Source: CBFIDA01 sp965661085 (GTDB taxonomy: Bacteria > Pseudomonadota > Gammaproteobacteria > Comchoanobacterales > Comchoanobacteraceae). From it: a DNA stretch of 64,000 nucleotides. Within the stretch, counting starts at the first letter, position 1. Every line of letters begins with the position of its first letter. Location of the stretch: assembly GCA_965661085.1 (NCBI GenBank), contig CBFIDA010000004.1, positions 1 to 64,000 on the forward strand. Direction: 5' to 3'. Both the position numbers and the translations under genes were made by a program. Below are positions 1 to 8,171 of the stretch, in pieces. The notes beneath the pieces were generated by a model, which made no database searches, had not been told where the DNA came from, and was given only the letters and a program-made list of their open reading frames with translations.

Positions 1-1
1 G

Positions 2-712
2 GTAAAAGAGCATATTGTCATGCGCAATCATCGAGCTTTGCATGCGCTTGGGTTGAATGTGCAGAGGCTTCAGTCTCCTAAATTGTCTTATGCTCCGCCA
101 CCAAACCATGTGGTAAGAGCTGTGCTTCGATTACAAAGTGCATTGGGTGTGCCGTCAAAGTATGTGCTGCTCCATCCTTTTTCACGCAAGTCTGAAAAAA
201 TGTGGCAATTGGCGCGTTGGGTTGACGTGGCGCAATACTGTTTGGATGAAGGTTTGTGTGTGGTTGTGTCAGGAGGGCCGGCAGGCGATGAGCAGGCCCA
301 TGCGAAGACACTTTGTTGCCAACTCAATGGTCACGTCATCAATATTGCAGGCAAAACAAACCTCTTAGAGTTTGGGGTTTGGGTTGCGCAAGCACATTGT
401 TACTTGGGGGTGGATTCAGTTGGGGCGCATTTGGCGGCTGCACATCATGTGCAAGGGGTGGTGCTTTTTGGGCCAAGTGATGCCAATCATTGGCGCCCAC
501 TCAGTGACCGTATCCATGTTGTCCAAGCCAGTGGCGAGACAGGTTTGGCATGCGATGTGTGTGGTCGTGCTGCACAATCGGAGCATGCGCATGCATGTTT
601 GTGTGGCATCGCAGCTCGAGATGTGGTGGCCATTTTGCAGCCATGGCTTGCTTTGGGGCCAAAAAAATCTCTGGTAAGGCGTCAGGCGCTTGACAATGTT
701 GAAAAATTATAA
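2..712 (+). CDS. Glycosyltransferase family 9 (heptosyltransferase, WaaQ-like), 5' end outside the window
   Basis: The reading frame is open to the window edge, so the gene begins upstream; an internal ATG lies at 20. The visible C-terminal Rossmann half has the family 9 pattern: a beta strand ending in LLHPFSRKSEKMW, an INIAGKTNL segment, then GVDSVGAHLAAA and VVLFGPSDANHWRP, which bind the ADP-sugar donor in ADP-heptose:LPS heptosyltransferases. The DSVGAHLAAA and FGPS...W pattern is closest to heptosyltransferase III (WaaQ). The role would be adding heptose to the lipopolysaccharide inner core on the cytoplasmic face of the inner membrane. It lies 76 bases before rpmI, where infC would normally be. 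The exact acceptor cannot be told from sequence. Confidence 0.8.
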   Translation, partial: VKEHIVMRNHRALHALGLNVQRLQSPKLSYAPPPNHVVRAVLRLQSALGVPSKYVLLHPFSRKSEKMWQLARWVDVAQYCLDEGLCVVVSGGPAGDEQAHAKTLCCQLNGHVINIAGKTNLLEFGVWVAQAHCYLGVDSVGAHLAAAHHVQGVVLFGPSDANHWRPLSDRIHVVQASGETGLACDVCGRAAQSEHAHACLCGIAARDVVAILQPWLALGPKKSLVRRQALDNVEKL

Positions 713-788
713 GATATTATCGCTTTGACATGCTCCCCAAAGTGCTTCAATGCCAGCATGATCACATGAAAAAACAAGAGGATCCTTT

Positions 789-989
789 ATGCCTAAGAAA
801 AAAATGCGAAGTGGCTTGAAAAAAAGAGTTCAGGTCAACGCCAAAGGTCGTGTTAAAACCAAAAGCGCCAACCGTCGACACAATCTTGATGGCAATAAAA
901 GTGCCAACATGAAACGTCGCCGTCGTTTGGCATCTTGCACCAATAAGGCTGCGCAAGATAAGCTTAGAAAAATTTACACAGACAATTGA
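789..989 (+). CDS. rpmI: 50S ribosomal protein L35
   Basis: A 66-residue, strongly basic protein starting MPKKKMRSGLKKR with the conserved L35 core (KRVQVNAKGRVK, SANRRHNL, MKRRRRLA). Length matches the family, about 65 residues. It is a structural protein of the large ribosomal subunit. A GAGG Shine-Dalgarno sits just before the ATG. rplT follows after 25 bases, the usual rpmI-rplT operon. infC, which normally precedes rpmI and carries the L20-responsive leader in enteric bacteria, is not present here; a glycosyltransferase gene occupies the position. Confidence 0.97.
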   Translation: MPKKKMRSGLKKRVQVNAKGRVKTKSANRRHNLDGNKSANMKRRRRLASCTNKAAQDKLRKIYTDN

Positions 990-1014
990 TTAAATACTGA
1001 TAAGGGGTTGATTT

Positions 1015-1383
1015 ATGCCACGCGCAACCAAAGGTGGTTTGGCTTACCAAAAGCACAAAAAAGTTCTCAAAAAAGCAAAAGGTTATTACGGTGCCCGTTC
1101 ACGTGTCTACCGGGTGGCCAAACAAGCTGTGATCAAAGCAGGTCAATATGCTTACCGTGACCGCCGTCAACGCAAACGCCAATTCAGACGCTTATGGATT
1201 GTGCGTATCAATGCTGCTGCGCGGATGTTTGATTTGAGCTACAATCAATTCATGCACGGTTTGACTTTGGCCAACATCACCATTGATCGCAAAATGCTGG
1301 CTTACATTGCCATGCATGACATACAAGGTTTTGAGGCGCTGGCCAACGTGGTGAAAACCCAACGCACCAATGACAATGCTTGA
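1015..1383 (+). CDS. rplT: 50S ribosomal protein L20
   Basis: A 122-residue basic protein with the canonical start [29 protein letters not shown], then [23 protein letters not shown], the rRNA-binding part of L20. L20 is needed early in 50S assembly and is the autoregulator of the infC-rpmI-rplT operon in Escherichia coli. A few residues longer than the usual 117-119. It lies between rpmI and pheS; the pheS start codon chosen here is 11 bases past its stop. Confidence 0.97.
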   Translation: MPRATKGGLAYQKHKKVLKKAKGYYGARSRVYRVAKQAVIKAGQYAYRDRRQRKRQFRRLWIVRINAAARMFDLSYNQFMHGLTLANITIDRKMLAYIAMHDIQGFEALANVVKTQRTNDNA

Positions 1384-1394
1384 TCGTTGCCATC

Positions 1395-2405
1395 ATGGAC
1401 GAACACATGCTTGACTTGCCCGCAAATTTGATTGATACATTGCGTCATGCCATTGATTCCGCAACGTCTCCTGCTGATTTGCAGGGTGTTCGTGTTCATT
1501 ATTTAGGCAAAAAGGGCATCATCACTCAACAGCTGAAAGCGCTTGGTAAGTTATCACCCGAGTTGCGCCTGGAAAAAGGGCCATTGCTTCATGACCTGAA
1601 AAGTCAGGCAATGCAACTGCTCAAGGCCAAGCATGATGCGCTCATTGCTGAAGCGGAACGTGCAGCATTGAAGCGCGACGCCATTGATGTGACGTTGCCC
1701 AGTCGCACATGGGCGACTGGCCACCAACATGTGGTATCTAAAACAAAAAAAGAGCTCCTGACCATCCTGCGTGATTTGGGATACACCTATGACGATGGGC
1801 CTGAAATTGAAACGGAATACTTTAATTTTACTGCACTGAATATGCCAGAGTTTCACCCTGCGCGAGCAATGCAGGATACATTTTACATGCATGATGATCT
1901 TGTTTTGCGCACACAAACATCTTCGGTGCAAGTGCGTGCATTGCGCCAACAAAAACTGCCTCTGAAGATGGTCGCTGCAGGTCGTGTTTATCGGAGAGAT
2001 TCCGATCAAACGCATACCCCAATGTTCCATCAATTGGAACTCTTGCGTGTCGATGAGTCATGTCATTATGCTGAATTGAAATCATTGCTGACATACGTGT
2101 TTAAGCGTTTTTTTGGGCCTGACATAGAGATGCGATTCAGACCATCTTATTTCCCTTTCACAGAGCCGAGTGGGGAACTGGATATTTTATGGGGGCATCG
2201 CGAGGATGGCGCACCGATCTGGCTTGAAGTGGCTGGGTTTGGCATGGTGCATCCCCGCGTTCTTGAAGCTCAAGACATCGATTCTGAGCGGTATATGGGC
2301 TTTGCTTTTGGGGTGGGTTTGGATCGGCTTTCCATGCTGAAATACGGCATCGATGACTTACGATTGTTGTTCCAGAGCGACGTCAACTTTTTGGGTCAGT
2401 TTTAA
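1395..2405 (+). CDS. pheS: Phenylalanyl-tRNA synthetase alpha subunit
   Basis: The catalytic subunit of the alpha2beta2 enzyme that charges tRNA-Phe. The N-terminal coiled-coil arm includes VHYLGKKGIITQQLK, and the class II catalytic core shows motif 2 (AGRVYRRDSDQTHTPMFHQLE) and motif 3 (GFAFGVGLDRLSMLKYGIDDLR), with RPSYFPFTEPS between them. I chose the ATG at 1395 (MDEHMLDLPAN, 336 residues); an in-frame TTG at 1380 overlaps the rplT stop and would add five residues. E. coli PheS has 327 residues. The stop is one base before the pheT ATG, so the two are probably translated together. Confidence 0.96.
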   Translation: MDEHMLDLPANLIDTLRHAIDSATSPADLQGVRVHYLGKKGIITQQLKALGKLSPELRLEKGPLLHDLKSQAMQLLKAKHDALIAEAERAALKRDAIDVTLPSRTWATGHQHVVSKTKKELLTILRDLGYTYDDGPEIETEYFNFTALNMPEFHPARAMQDTFYMHDDLVLRTQTSSVQVRALRQQKLPLKMVAAGRVYRRDSDQTHTPMFHQLELLRVDESCHYAELKSLLTYVFKRFFGPDIEMRFRPSYFPFTEPSGELDILWGHREDGAPIWLEVAGFGMVHPRVLEAQDIDSERYMGFAFGVGLDRLSMLKYGIDDLRLLFQSDVNFLGQF

Positions 2406-2406
2406 T

Positions 2407-4824
2407 ATGGGTATTTGCGTCAGTCAAAATGGTTTACAAGCATGGTTGCAAACCGACATAGGCATCGATCAAGTCGTTACAACCTTGAATGCAGCTGGGC
2501 TAGAAGTCGATAGCGTTTCCAAAACACACACAATCGACCCACTGGTGGTGATTGGATACGTTGAATCTGTCCAACCGCATCCCAATGCGGACCGATTGCG
2601 TTGTTGCAAGGTGCGTGTTGCGAACGATGTGGTTTTAGACATTGTCTGTGGTTGCTCAACCGTGTGTGATCAGCGTTTTGTGGTGGTTGCACAGGTTGGT
2701 GCCAAATTGCCGTGTGGATTGTGCATCAAACCGACCAAGCTGCGTGGTGAGCCCTCAAATGGCATGTTGTGCTCTGCTTCAGAGCTCGGTCTTGTTGATG
2801 AATCCCAGGGAATCTTGATGTTTTCCACGCCAATGCCAATTGGTACTGCGGTTCAAAAGCAATTGCGGTGGCCGGATTGTTACATTGATCTTGACATCAC
2901 ACCTGATCGTGGCGATTGCCTGAGTGAAGTGGGGGTGGCGCGAGAATTATGGGTGCATGGCTTTGCTTTGAACATGAAGGCAAGTCAGTCGTGTCCTGCA
3001 GAAATTGAGCAGGTCAAGCAGGATCTGGCTATTGCAGATCGTCCTTCGTGCCCAGATGCGCTCATGGCATACCGCTTGTTGTACGCCAACATTGCAGGCA
3101 TCAATGCTGAGACACCGTTGTGGCAACAAGCCAAACTGTGGGCAACCGGGCATCGTCCGATTTCATTCATTGTTGATCTGACCAACGTGATGATGCATGC
3201 TTTTGGCACACCGATGCATGCATTTGATGCAGATTTGGTTCAAGGTTTACCGCATGTACGCCACGCCAGGTGTGGGGAAACATTGGTTTTATTAGACCAA
3301 AACGAAATCACGTTAGACGATCGCATGCTTGTCATTGCTGACGATCAAGGTCCCATTGCATTGGCCGGCATCATGGGGGGCGCGTCTACGGCAGTGACCG
3401 CCAAAACCACCCGTGTGATTTTTGAATTGGCACATTTCAAACCTGAAGCAATTGCTTATGCCAGTCAAAAACTTAAAATTTCAACAGAGTCAAGCCAGCG
3501 CTTTGAGCGTGGCATTGATGGTGAGCAGATCAACCATGTTTGGCACGCATTGCATGCTGCATTGAGCGATGTCTGTGACGTCGTCTATGATGCGTATCAT
3601 GTTTTCAGCAGTGCGCAAGCGCAAGCGCCCATTGTTTTGAGGTCTCACAGGGCTTCTCGTGTGCTGGGTGTGCCCATGTCTGTTGAGGATATGACGGAGC
3701 TCATGGTGCGTGCGGGTTGTAACGTGACCCCTGTCGATGACAGTGATGGCATTGCATGTGAGCCACCAAGTCATCGAAATGACTTGACGTGTGAGATCGA
3801 ATTGATTGAAGAGCTGATCAGGCTCAAAGGATTTGATGCGCTGCCTTATGTGCCACCGAGTGTCGACGCCTCTGCGTCGAACATGGACTTGTTGGATTTG
3901 CAACAAAGATGGACACAGGCACTTGTGGCCTCGAGTTTTCATGAGATCATTGCTTACAGTTTCATCGATGAAAAATATCAACGTGGTTTGCAGTCGGAAA
4001 TGCATCCCATGGTTGCAATTGAGAATCCATTGTCTCCCAAGATGAGTCTTATGCGGCCATCATTGCTCTACGGCTTGTGCGAAGCCGCTTTGTTCAATTT
4101 AAAGCGTCAGATTCAAGGCGGACGATTCTTTGAGTTTGGAAAACGTTTTGTTGCCAACGCAGAACAAAACTACGATCACGAAGTATGCACACTCAGTGGG
4201 CTGGTTTTTGGTAAGCATGAATATGCCATGCATTGGCAGGAAGCATACAGGCAAGACAGCGCATGTGATTTTTATGGGCTGAAGGGCATGGTCCAAGCCT
4301 TACTCGAAGCATGTTATGACGCCAATGATATTGTTTTTGAAGCAAACGCCTCCCATGCTTTGCTGCATCCAAACGTGACGGCTGAAGTTCATGTTTGTGG
4401 ACAATGTGTTGGTCATGTTGGGCAGTTGCATCCAGCATTTGAGCGTCAGTTTAAAAACCTGAATAAAGCATTTGCCTTTGAGCTGGACGTGCCTTCCAAA
4501 TCATCATTTGGCACCAAACAGTTTGTGCCATTTTCAAAATATCCGAGTTCGCGCAAAGACTTGTCCTTTTTTGTTTGCAATACAGTTCGTTATGGTGATA
4601 TGCTTAAAGTCATCAATCGTTGTAAGTCTTCTTACCTTTCAGATGTGGCACTTTTTGATACTTATGGTGCAAATGTGCCGGAGGGGCAAAAAAGTTTCAC
4701 CATGGCCTTGACTTTCCAGGCAAGTGACCATACTTTAACCGACGAACAAGTCATGTCTGATTTTGAAGGCATTGTTCGATGTCTTCAGTGTGATTTAAAC
4801 ATTCAATTAAGAGGGGAATTATGA
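2407..4824 (+). CDS. pheT: Phenylalanyl-tRNA synthetase beta subunit
   Basis: An 805-residue beta subunit (E. coli 795). Visible parts in order: the tRNA-binding EMAP-like domain (VIGYVESVQPHPNADRLRCCKVRV), the B3/4 editing region (FIVDLTNVMMHAFGTPMHAFDADLV), the B5 domain (PPSHRNDLTCEIELIEELIRLKGFD), the catalytic-like core, and the C-terminal FDX anticodon-binding domain (FSKYPSSRKDLSFFV to the end). The start is the ATG at 2407; the frame is open further upstream inside pheS, but the family start aligns with MGICVSQNGLQAWL. The stop overlaps the ihfA start as ATGA, indicating translational coupling. Confidence 0.96.
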   Translation: MGICVSQNGLQAWLQTDIGIDQVVTTLNAAGLEVDSVSKTHTIDPLVVIGYVESVQPHPNADRLRCCKVRVANDVVLDIVCGCSTVCDQRFVVVAQVGAKLPCGLCIKPTKLRGEPSNGMLCSASELGLVDESQGILMFSTPMPIGTAVQKQLRWPDCYIDLDITPDRGDCLSEVGVARELWVHGFALNMKASQSCPAEIEQVKQDLAIADRPSCPDALMAYRLLYANIAGINAETPLWQQAKLWATGHRPISFIVDLTNVMMHAFGTPMHAFDADLVQGLPHVRHARCGETLVLLDQNEITLDDRMLVIADDQGPIALAGIMGGASTAVTAKTTRVIFELAHFKPEAIAYASQKLKISTESSQRFERGIDGEQINHVWHALHAALSDVCDVVYDAYHVFSSAQAQAPIVLRSHRASRVLGVPMSVEDMTELMVRAGCNVTPVDDSDGIACEPPSHRNDLTCEIELIEELIRLKGFDALPYVPPSVDASASNMDLLDLQQRWTQALVASSFHEIIAYSFIDEKYQRGLQSEMHPMVAIENPLSPKMSLMRPSLLYGLCEAALFNLKRQIQGGRFFEFGKRFVANAEQNYDHEVCTLSGLVFGKHEYAMHWQEAYRQDSACDFYGLKGMVQALLEACYDANDIVFEANASHALLHPNVTAEVHVCGQCVGHVGQLHPAFERQFKNLNKAFAFELDVPSKSSFGTKQFVPFSKYPSSRKDLSFFVCNTVRYGDMLKVINRCKSSYLSDVALFDTYGANVPEGQKSFTMALTFQASDHTLTDEQVMSDFEGIVRCLQCDLNIQLRGEL

Positions 4825-5132
4825 GTCAAGATACCGTTACAAAAGCAGAATTGGCCACCCAGTTGTCTGAAAAAATTGGCTTGCCGCGTACCGACTGCCA
4901 AGCCTTCATTGAACAGTTTTTTGAAACCATTTCTCAACACTTGATTCATGGGGTGCATGTCAAATTATCTGGTTTTGGCAAATGGCTGACTTTGAATAAA
5001 AAAGAGCGTATTGGCCGGAATCCTCGCACCAGAAAAGAAGCTGTGATCTCTGCCAGACGTGTGGTATCATTCAAAGCTGGTGGTAAGTTGATCAGGCGTA
5101 TTGAGAAAAATCTGCGCCAAGATGATCAGTGA
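4821..5132 (+). CDS. ihfA: Integration host factor alpha subunit
   Basis: A 103-residue member of the HU/IHF fold. It begins TKAELATQLSEKIGLPRTDCQAFIEQFFETI and carries the DNA-bending arm with the proline-tipped IGRNPRTRKE motif, followed by VSFKAGGKLIRRIE. IHF-alpha pairs with IHF-beta to bend DNA sharply at specific sites in transcription, replication and recombination. Position directly after pheT, with a four-base ATGA overlap, is the standard gammaproteobacterial location and separates it from the HU gene at 29804. Confidence in alpha rather than beta rests on this context and on the motif spacing. Confidence 0.95.
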   Translation: MSQDTVTKAELATQLSEKIGLPRTDCQAFIEQFFETISQHLIHGVHVKLSGFGKWLTLNKKERIGRNPRTRKEAVISARRVVSFKAGGKLIRRIEKNLRQDDQ

Positions 5133-5193
5133 TGGCATGCAAATCGTCATGATTGTTACAGTCTTATAATTTTATGAATCAAGGAAGGTTTTT

Positions 5194-5589
5194 ATGGTTC
5201 GAGCGAACATCAAACAGGAGGTTTCAGACATTACTGAAGAAGTCATTGGTGATGTGGATATCAAAAATGTAACACGTTTGTATTTCAGCATCAGTGAGGT
5301 TGCTGAAAAATGTGCCGTTCAAAATCATGTGATCCGGTATTGGGAAAAGCAATTTCCCATGCTGTCTCCCCTCAAACGAAAAGGGCGGCGTTATTTCACA
5401 AAAAAAGATATGATGTTGGTGCAGCAGATCAAATCATTGCTTTATGATCAAGGCTACACCATTGAAGGTGCTAAAGATAAACTTGCCAATCAGATCACAA
5501 ATAAAACACCGCGCCCTGAAAAAATCAAACACGTACTTGAGGATGCATTGTCCAATTTGTCTTGTGCGCTGGATTTTTTAAAGTCGTGA
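5194..5589 (+). CDS. MerR-family transcriptional regulator
   Basis: A 131-residue protein with a MerR-type winged helix at about residues 28-95: LYFSISEVAEKCAVQNHVIRYWEKQFPMLSPLKRKGRRYFTKKDMMLVQQIKSLL. The usual RYYE..GLL pattern is replaced by RYWEKQFPML, typical of the small MerR subgroup found just after ihfA in many gammaproteobacteria. The short C-terminal part is helical with no recognisable effector-binding domain. A TATAAT hexamer lies at 5165-5170 upstream, without a clear -35. The AAGGAAGG Shine-Dalgarno fits the ATG. The regulated genes are unknown. Confidence 0.9.
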   Translation: MVRANIKQEVSDITEEVIGDVDIKNVTRLYFSISEVAEKCAVQNHVIRYWEKQFPMLSPLKRKGRRYFTKKDMMLVQQIKSLLYDQGYTIEGAKDKLANQITNKTPRPEKIKHVLEDALSNLSCALDFLKS

Positions 5590-5621
5590 TGCATGGATGA
5601 CGGTCTATTTCGTCAACATTG

Positions 5622-5650
5622 TTGAGATTGGCTGGCATCTTTGATAGAAT
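5622..5650 (+). promoter_or_regulatory. Sigma70-type promoter for tRNA-Pro
   Basis: TTGAGA (5622-5627), a 17-base spacer and TAGAAT (5645-5650), with the mature tRNA 13 bases further on. Each hexamer has one mismatch to consensus. Predicted by eye only. Confidence 0.6.
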
Positions 5651-5663
5651 AAGTCAATCAGTT

Positions 5664-5737
5664 CGGGGCGTGGCGCAGCTTGGTAGCGTGCTTGCATGGG
5701 GCGCAAGAGGTCGCCGGTTCAAATCCGGCCGTCCCGA
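5664..5737 (+). tRNA. tRNA-Pro (anticodon GGG)
   Basis: A complete cloverleaf of 74 bases: acceptor strand CGGGGCG pairs with CGTCCCG with one G-T wobble; a D-arm containing AGCTTGGTA; anticodon stem CTTGC/GCAAG around loop ATGGGGC, giving GGG; and T-arm GCCGGTTCAAATCCGGC. The discriminator is A and CCA is not encoded. The place behind ihfA and the merR gene is conserved in gammaproteobacteria. Confidence 0.95.
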
Positions 5738-5767
5738 GGGTACTTTTGACATGGGTGTGTCTTGACC

Positions 5768-7024
5768 ATGAAAATTTTTGAAACGCTCAAATCTTTCATG
5801 CATGCGACGATGGCCTTTATGTTGGCTTCCACCGATGCAGTGTGCATTACTTTTGCGCTCATTCCGCACGGTTTTTTGGCCTACAGCATTGCGTTGCTCA
5901 GTTTTGTGGTTTTATCAACGTTCTTTTATTGGTATGATTTGCAGACCATGTGTCATTTTTATATGCAAACTTTTTGGACATTTTGCACAGTGCCTGGTCA
6001 TCTGCTGAAAGATGACGTGATGTGTACCAACGGGGTTTACCACTTGTCAAAAGAGCATTGGGGTATGCGCTCAGCTTGTGATAAAAATTCAACAAAAGTT
6101 AGAGTTTCACATGATGTTGCCTCAGATGGCAACAACGAAAGTCCAGTGTCCATCAGTGACCTCAAAGGTAAGCTGTTTGTTTCCTTAGAAGATCACTATC
6201 CATCTCACCAACTCCTTTGGATATCTGGTGCGATTGTATTGCTTGCTTGCGTGTGCGCCTTTGCATTTGTGGTTTTGAATTATGCCGGTATGGCGGTCTT
6301 CATTTACAATACCTTGTTGTCGAATTTTACTTTTCACTCAGGGATGGCATACGTTACGGCCAATGTTTTTGCAGTGCCTTCCGCTTGTATGTTGTTTGGC
6401 ATGATGTTCCAAGAGTTTTTCATGATATGTTTTACAATCGTTCAATGTCTTCCCGGAGCGTTGCAGTATTGCCAAGATAAGGCTGCGTCAATCTTTGTTC
6501 AGTCACCCAACTCACATGAAGCGTTTCAGTTTTTGCGTCACCTTTTGGTCATATTTGTGGCTTTTTTCATCAGTCATGTCACCAGCCGTTTGTTGATCTA
6601 TGGTTTTAAAAGGTATTGTGTTGCCATTGCCAACTTCAGTGTTGCGCCTTTGGTGCCATCTTGGCTCGCCTATGGCATTTGTTTCATCATTGGATTGACG
6701 TTGTTGCGCTCTTTGTATAGGATTTTTGATTTCAGTGTGCGTTTGATCACGAGTAAAAATCCTCGATCGCTGCTGGGATGTTTCAATGCCTTTCAAAAGG
6801 TACCCCAATTTTTTCAGTACACGCTTGTGATGTTTTTGGGTCTTGTGCGTGTTTGTGTCCAAGCGATCACCGCGCAAACCTTTGTGCGTGGCCATGCATT
6901 TTTGGGATCAAGTGCTTTTGCCGGTGCATTGAACGAAGCTCGAGATTTGGTCGATCGCTGGATTCCTGGGTGTGATGATACAAGTGCCGTTAAAAATCCA
7001 ATTTCAAATGAAATTAAAATCTAA
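5768..7024 (+). CDS. Unknown polytopic membrane protein
   Basis: I do not recognise this 418-residue protein. The start chosen is the ATG at 5768 (MKIFETLKSFMHATMAF); an in-frame TTG at 5762 is possible and neither has a strong Shine-Dalgarno. It contains several hydrophobic segments of membrane-spanning length: about residues 15-60, 150-185, 190-225, 255-275 and 290-310. A hydrophilic stretch of about 70 residues lies after the first pair (LKDDVMCTNGV to VSLEDHYPSHQ). It is rich in Phe, Cys and Val. It starts only 30 bases behind tRNA-Pro with no separate promoter seen, so it may be read from the tRNA promoter. The position beside a tRNA and the lack of known relatives suggest an accessory gene, but this is inference. 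Confidence 0.7.
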   Translation: MKIFETLKSFMHATMAFMLASTDAVCITFALIPHGFLAYSIALLSFVVLSTFFYWYDLQTMCHFYMQTFWTFCTVPGHLLKDDVMCTNGVYHLSKEHWGMRSACDKNSTKVRVSHDVASDGNNESPVSISDLKGKLFVSLEDHYPSHQLLWISGAIVLLACVCAFAFVVLNYAGMAVFIYNTLLSNFTFHSGMAYVTANVFAVPSACMLFGMMFQEFFMICFTIVQCLPGALQYCQDKAASIFVQSPNSHEAFQFLRHLLVIFVAFFISHVTSRLLIYGFKRYCVAIANFSVAPLVPSWLAYGICFIIGLTLLRSLYRIFDFSVRLITSKNPRSLLGCFNAFQKVPQFFQYTLVMFLGLVRVCVQAITAQTFVRGHAFLGSSAFAGALNEARDLVDRWIPGCDDTSAVKNPISNEIKI

Positions 7025-7372
7025 TGTTGTGATTATGAAAAGGCACCCACCTTATGTCTTTATTCTGGCGTCATATGCTTGAAAAACCATTCATCAATGC
7101 TTAAGATGTTTCTGAATAAGTCATGAAAAGGTTTTCACGCCTGTTGGTCTGCGTCTTGAGACGTCTATCTGACGCACATCATGACTTCATGTCTTGTCGA
7201 GGAGGTTCAAATGAATATGGCAATTTGAACATTGTACGATGTTTTGAAACCACACGACATCTTGCAAATCATGCTGTCATCTTTATGTTTAACACTTGTG
7301 TCAAAGGCAGTGTTGCTCGCCACTTTGCTGTGCATCATCGCCAGTCACACATTCGTCTTATAAGGAATTAAA
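7025..7372. other. Intergenic region before kdsB
   Basis: About 350 bases with no convincing gene. An open frame at 7123-7371 has no family resemblance and unnatural composition. A perfect GAGGAGG Shine-Dalgarno at 7199-7205 is followed by a five-codon frame (ATG at 7211, stop at 7226-7228). Just upstream, GCGTC...GACGC and GTCT...AGAC inverted repeats around 7151-7175 could fold the transcript. This could be a short leader for kdsB, but no terminator was seen. Confidence 0.4.
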
Positions 7373-8155
7373 ATGTCTGAAATACACGTTCCATTCAAAG
7401 TCATCATACCAGTACGTCTTGATTCAACACGACTGCCGAGAAAAGCTTTATTGGACATCAATGGTGAACCAATGATCCAACACGTTTATCGCCGCGCCAT
7501 TGAAAGTTGCGCAGAATCTGTGGTCATTGCCACAGACAGTCAAGAAATTGCCAATGTTGCTTCTGATTTTGGCGCTGAGGTGTGTATGACTTCAAGTGAT
7601 CATGTTTCTGGTACCGATCGTATTGCTGAAGCAGTTGTTGCGCTCGGTTATGATGAAAGTGACATTGTGGTGAATTTACAAGGCGATGAACCTTTGATGC
7701 CACCTCAATTGATCAAGCAGGTGGCCCAAGATCTTGCACGTCACGACCACCTTAAACTGACCACATTGTGTGAACCCATTGTCAATGTTGACGATTTGTT
7801 CAATCCAGATGCCGTAAAGGTTGTACTCAGTCGTCGTGGATTTGCCTTGTATTTCAGTCGTGCGCCAATTCCATGGGATCGCGAATCCTTTACGAATCAG
7901 AATCAGGCAGTGATTTCTGAACATCATTATAAGCATATCGGCATTTATGCATATCGCGCAGATTTTCTCCAACAATACCTGGAATGGGAGCAAAGCCCAT
8001 TGGGTAAAATGGAGTCATTGGAACAATTGCGTGTCTTATGGAACGGACAGCGTATACATTGCAGTGTTGCGCAAGAGCCCTTACCGACCGACGTGAATAC
8101 ACAGGCGGATTTGGAATTGGTCAGAAAGCTTTTGGATGCACATACAGAAGCATAA
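7373..8155 (+). CDS. kdsB: CMP-3-deoxy-D-manno-octulosonate (CMP-KDO) synthetase
   Basis: A 260-residue cytidylyltransferase that activates KDO with CTP for attachment to lipid A. Visible signature parts: the nucleotide-binding start [68 protein letters not shown] (metal-binding region), [19 protein letters not shown], and [11 protein letters not shown] near the C-terminus. Length is close to the usual 245-255. The AAGGAATTAAA Shine-Dalgarno supports the ATG. The amidase gene follows 16 bases after the stop, so the two may be co-transcribed. Confidence 0.96.
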   Translation: MSEIHVPFKVIIPVRLDSTRLPRKALLDINGEPMIQHVYRRAIESCAESVVIATDSQEIANVASDFGAEVCMTSSDHVSGTDRIAEAVVALGYDESDIVVNLQGDEPLMPPQLIKQVAQDLARHDHLKLTTLCEPIVNVDDLFNPDAVKVVLSRRGFALYFSRAPIPWDRESFTNQNQAVISEHHYKHIGIYAYRADFLQQYLEWEQSPLGKMESLEQLRVLWNGQRIHCSVAQEPLPTDVNTQADLELVRKLLDAHTEA

Positions 8156-8171
8156 GATTGTAGTACGTTCA

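Noticed and set aside
725..753. TTGACA at 725-730 as an rpmI promoter
   Set aside because: The -35 is perfect but no acceptable -10 lies 16-18 bases downstream (CAATGC).
3490..4005. 171-codon minus-strand frame inside pheT
   Set aside because: Antisense shadow of a certain gene, without recognisable domain.
7123..7371. 82-codon open frame before kdsB
   Set aside because: Composition is unlike a protein, no Shine-Dalgarno fits its ATG, and no family is recognisable.
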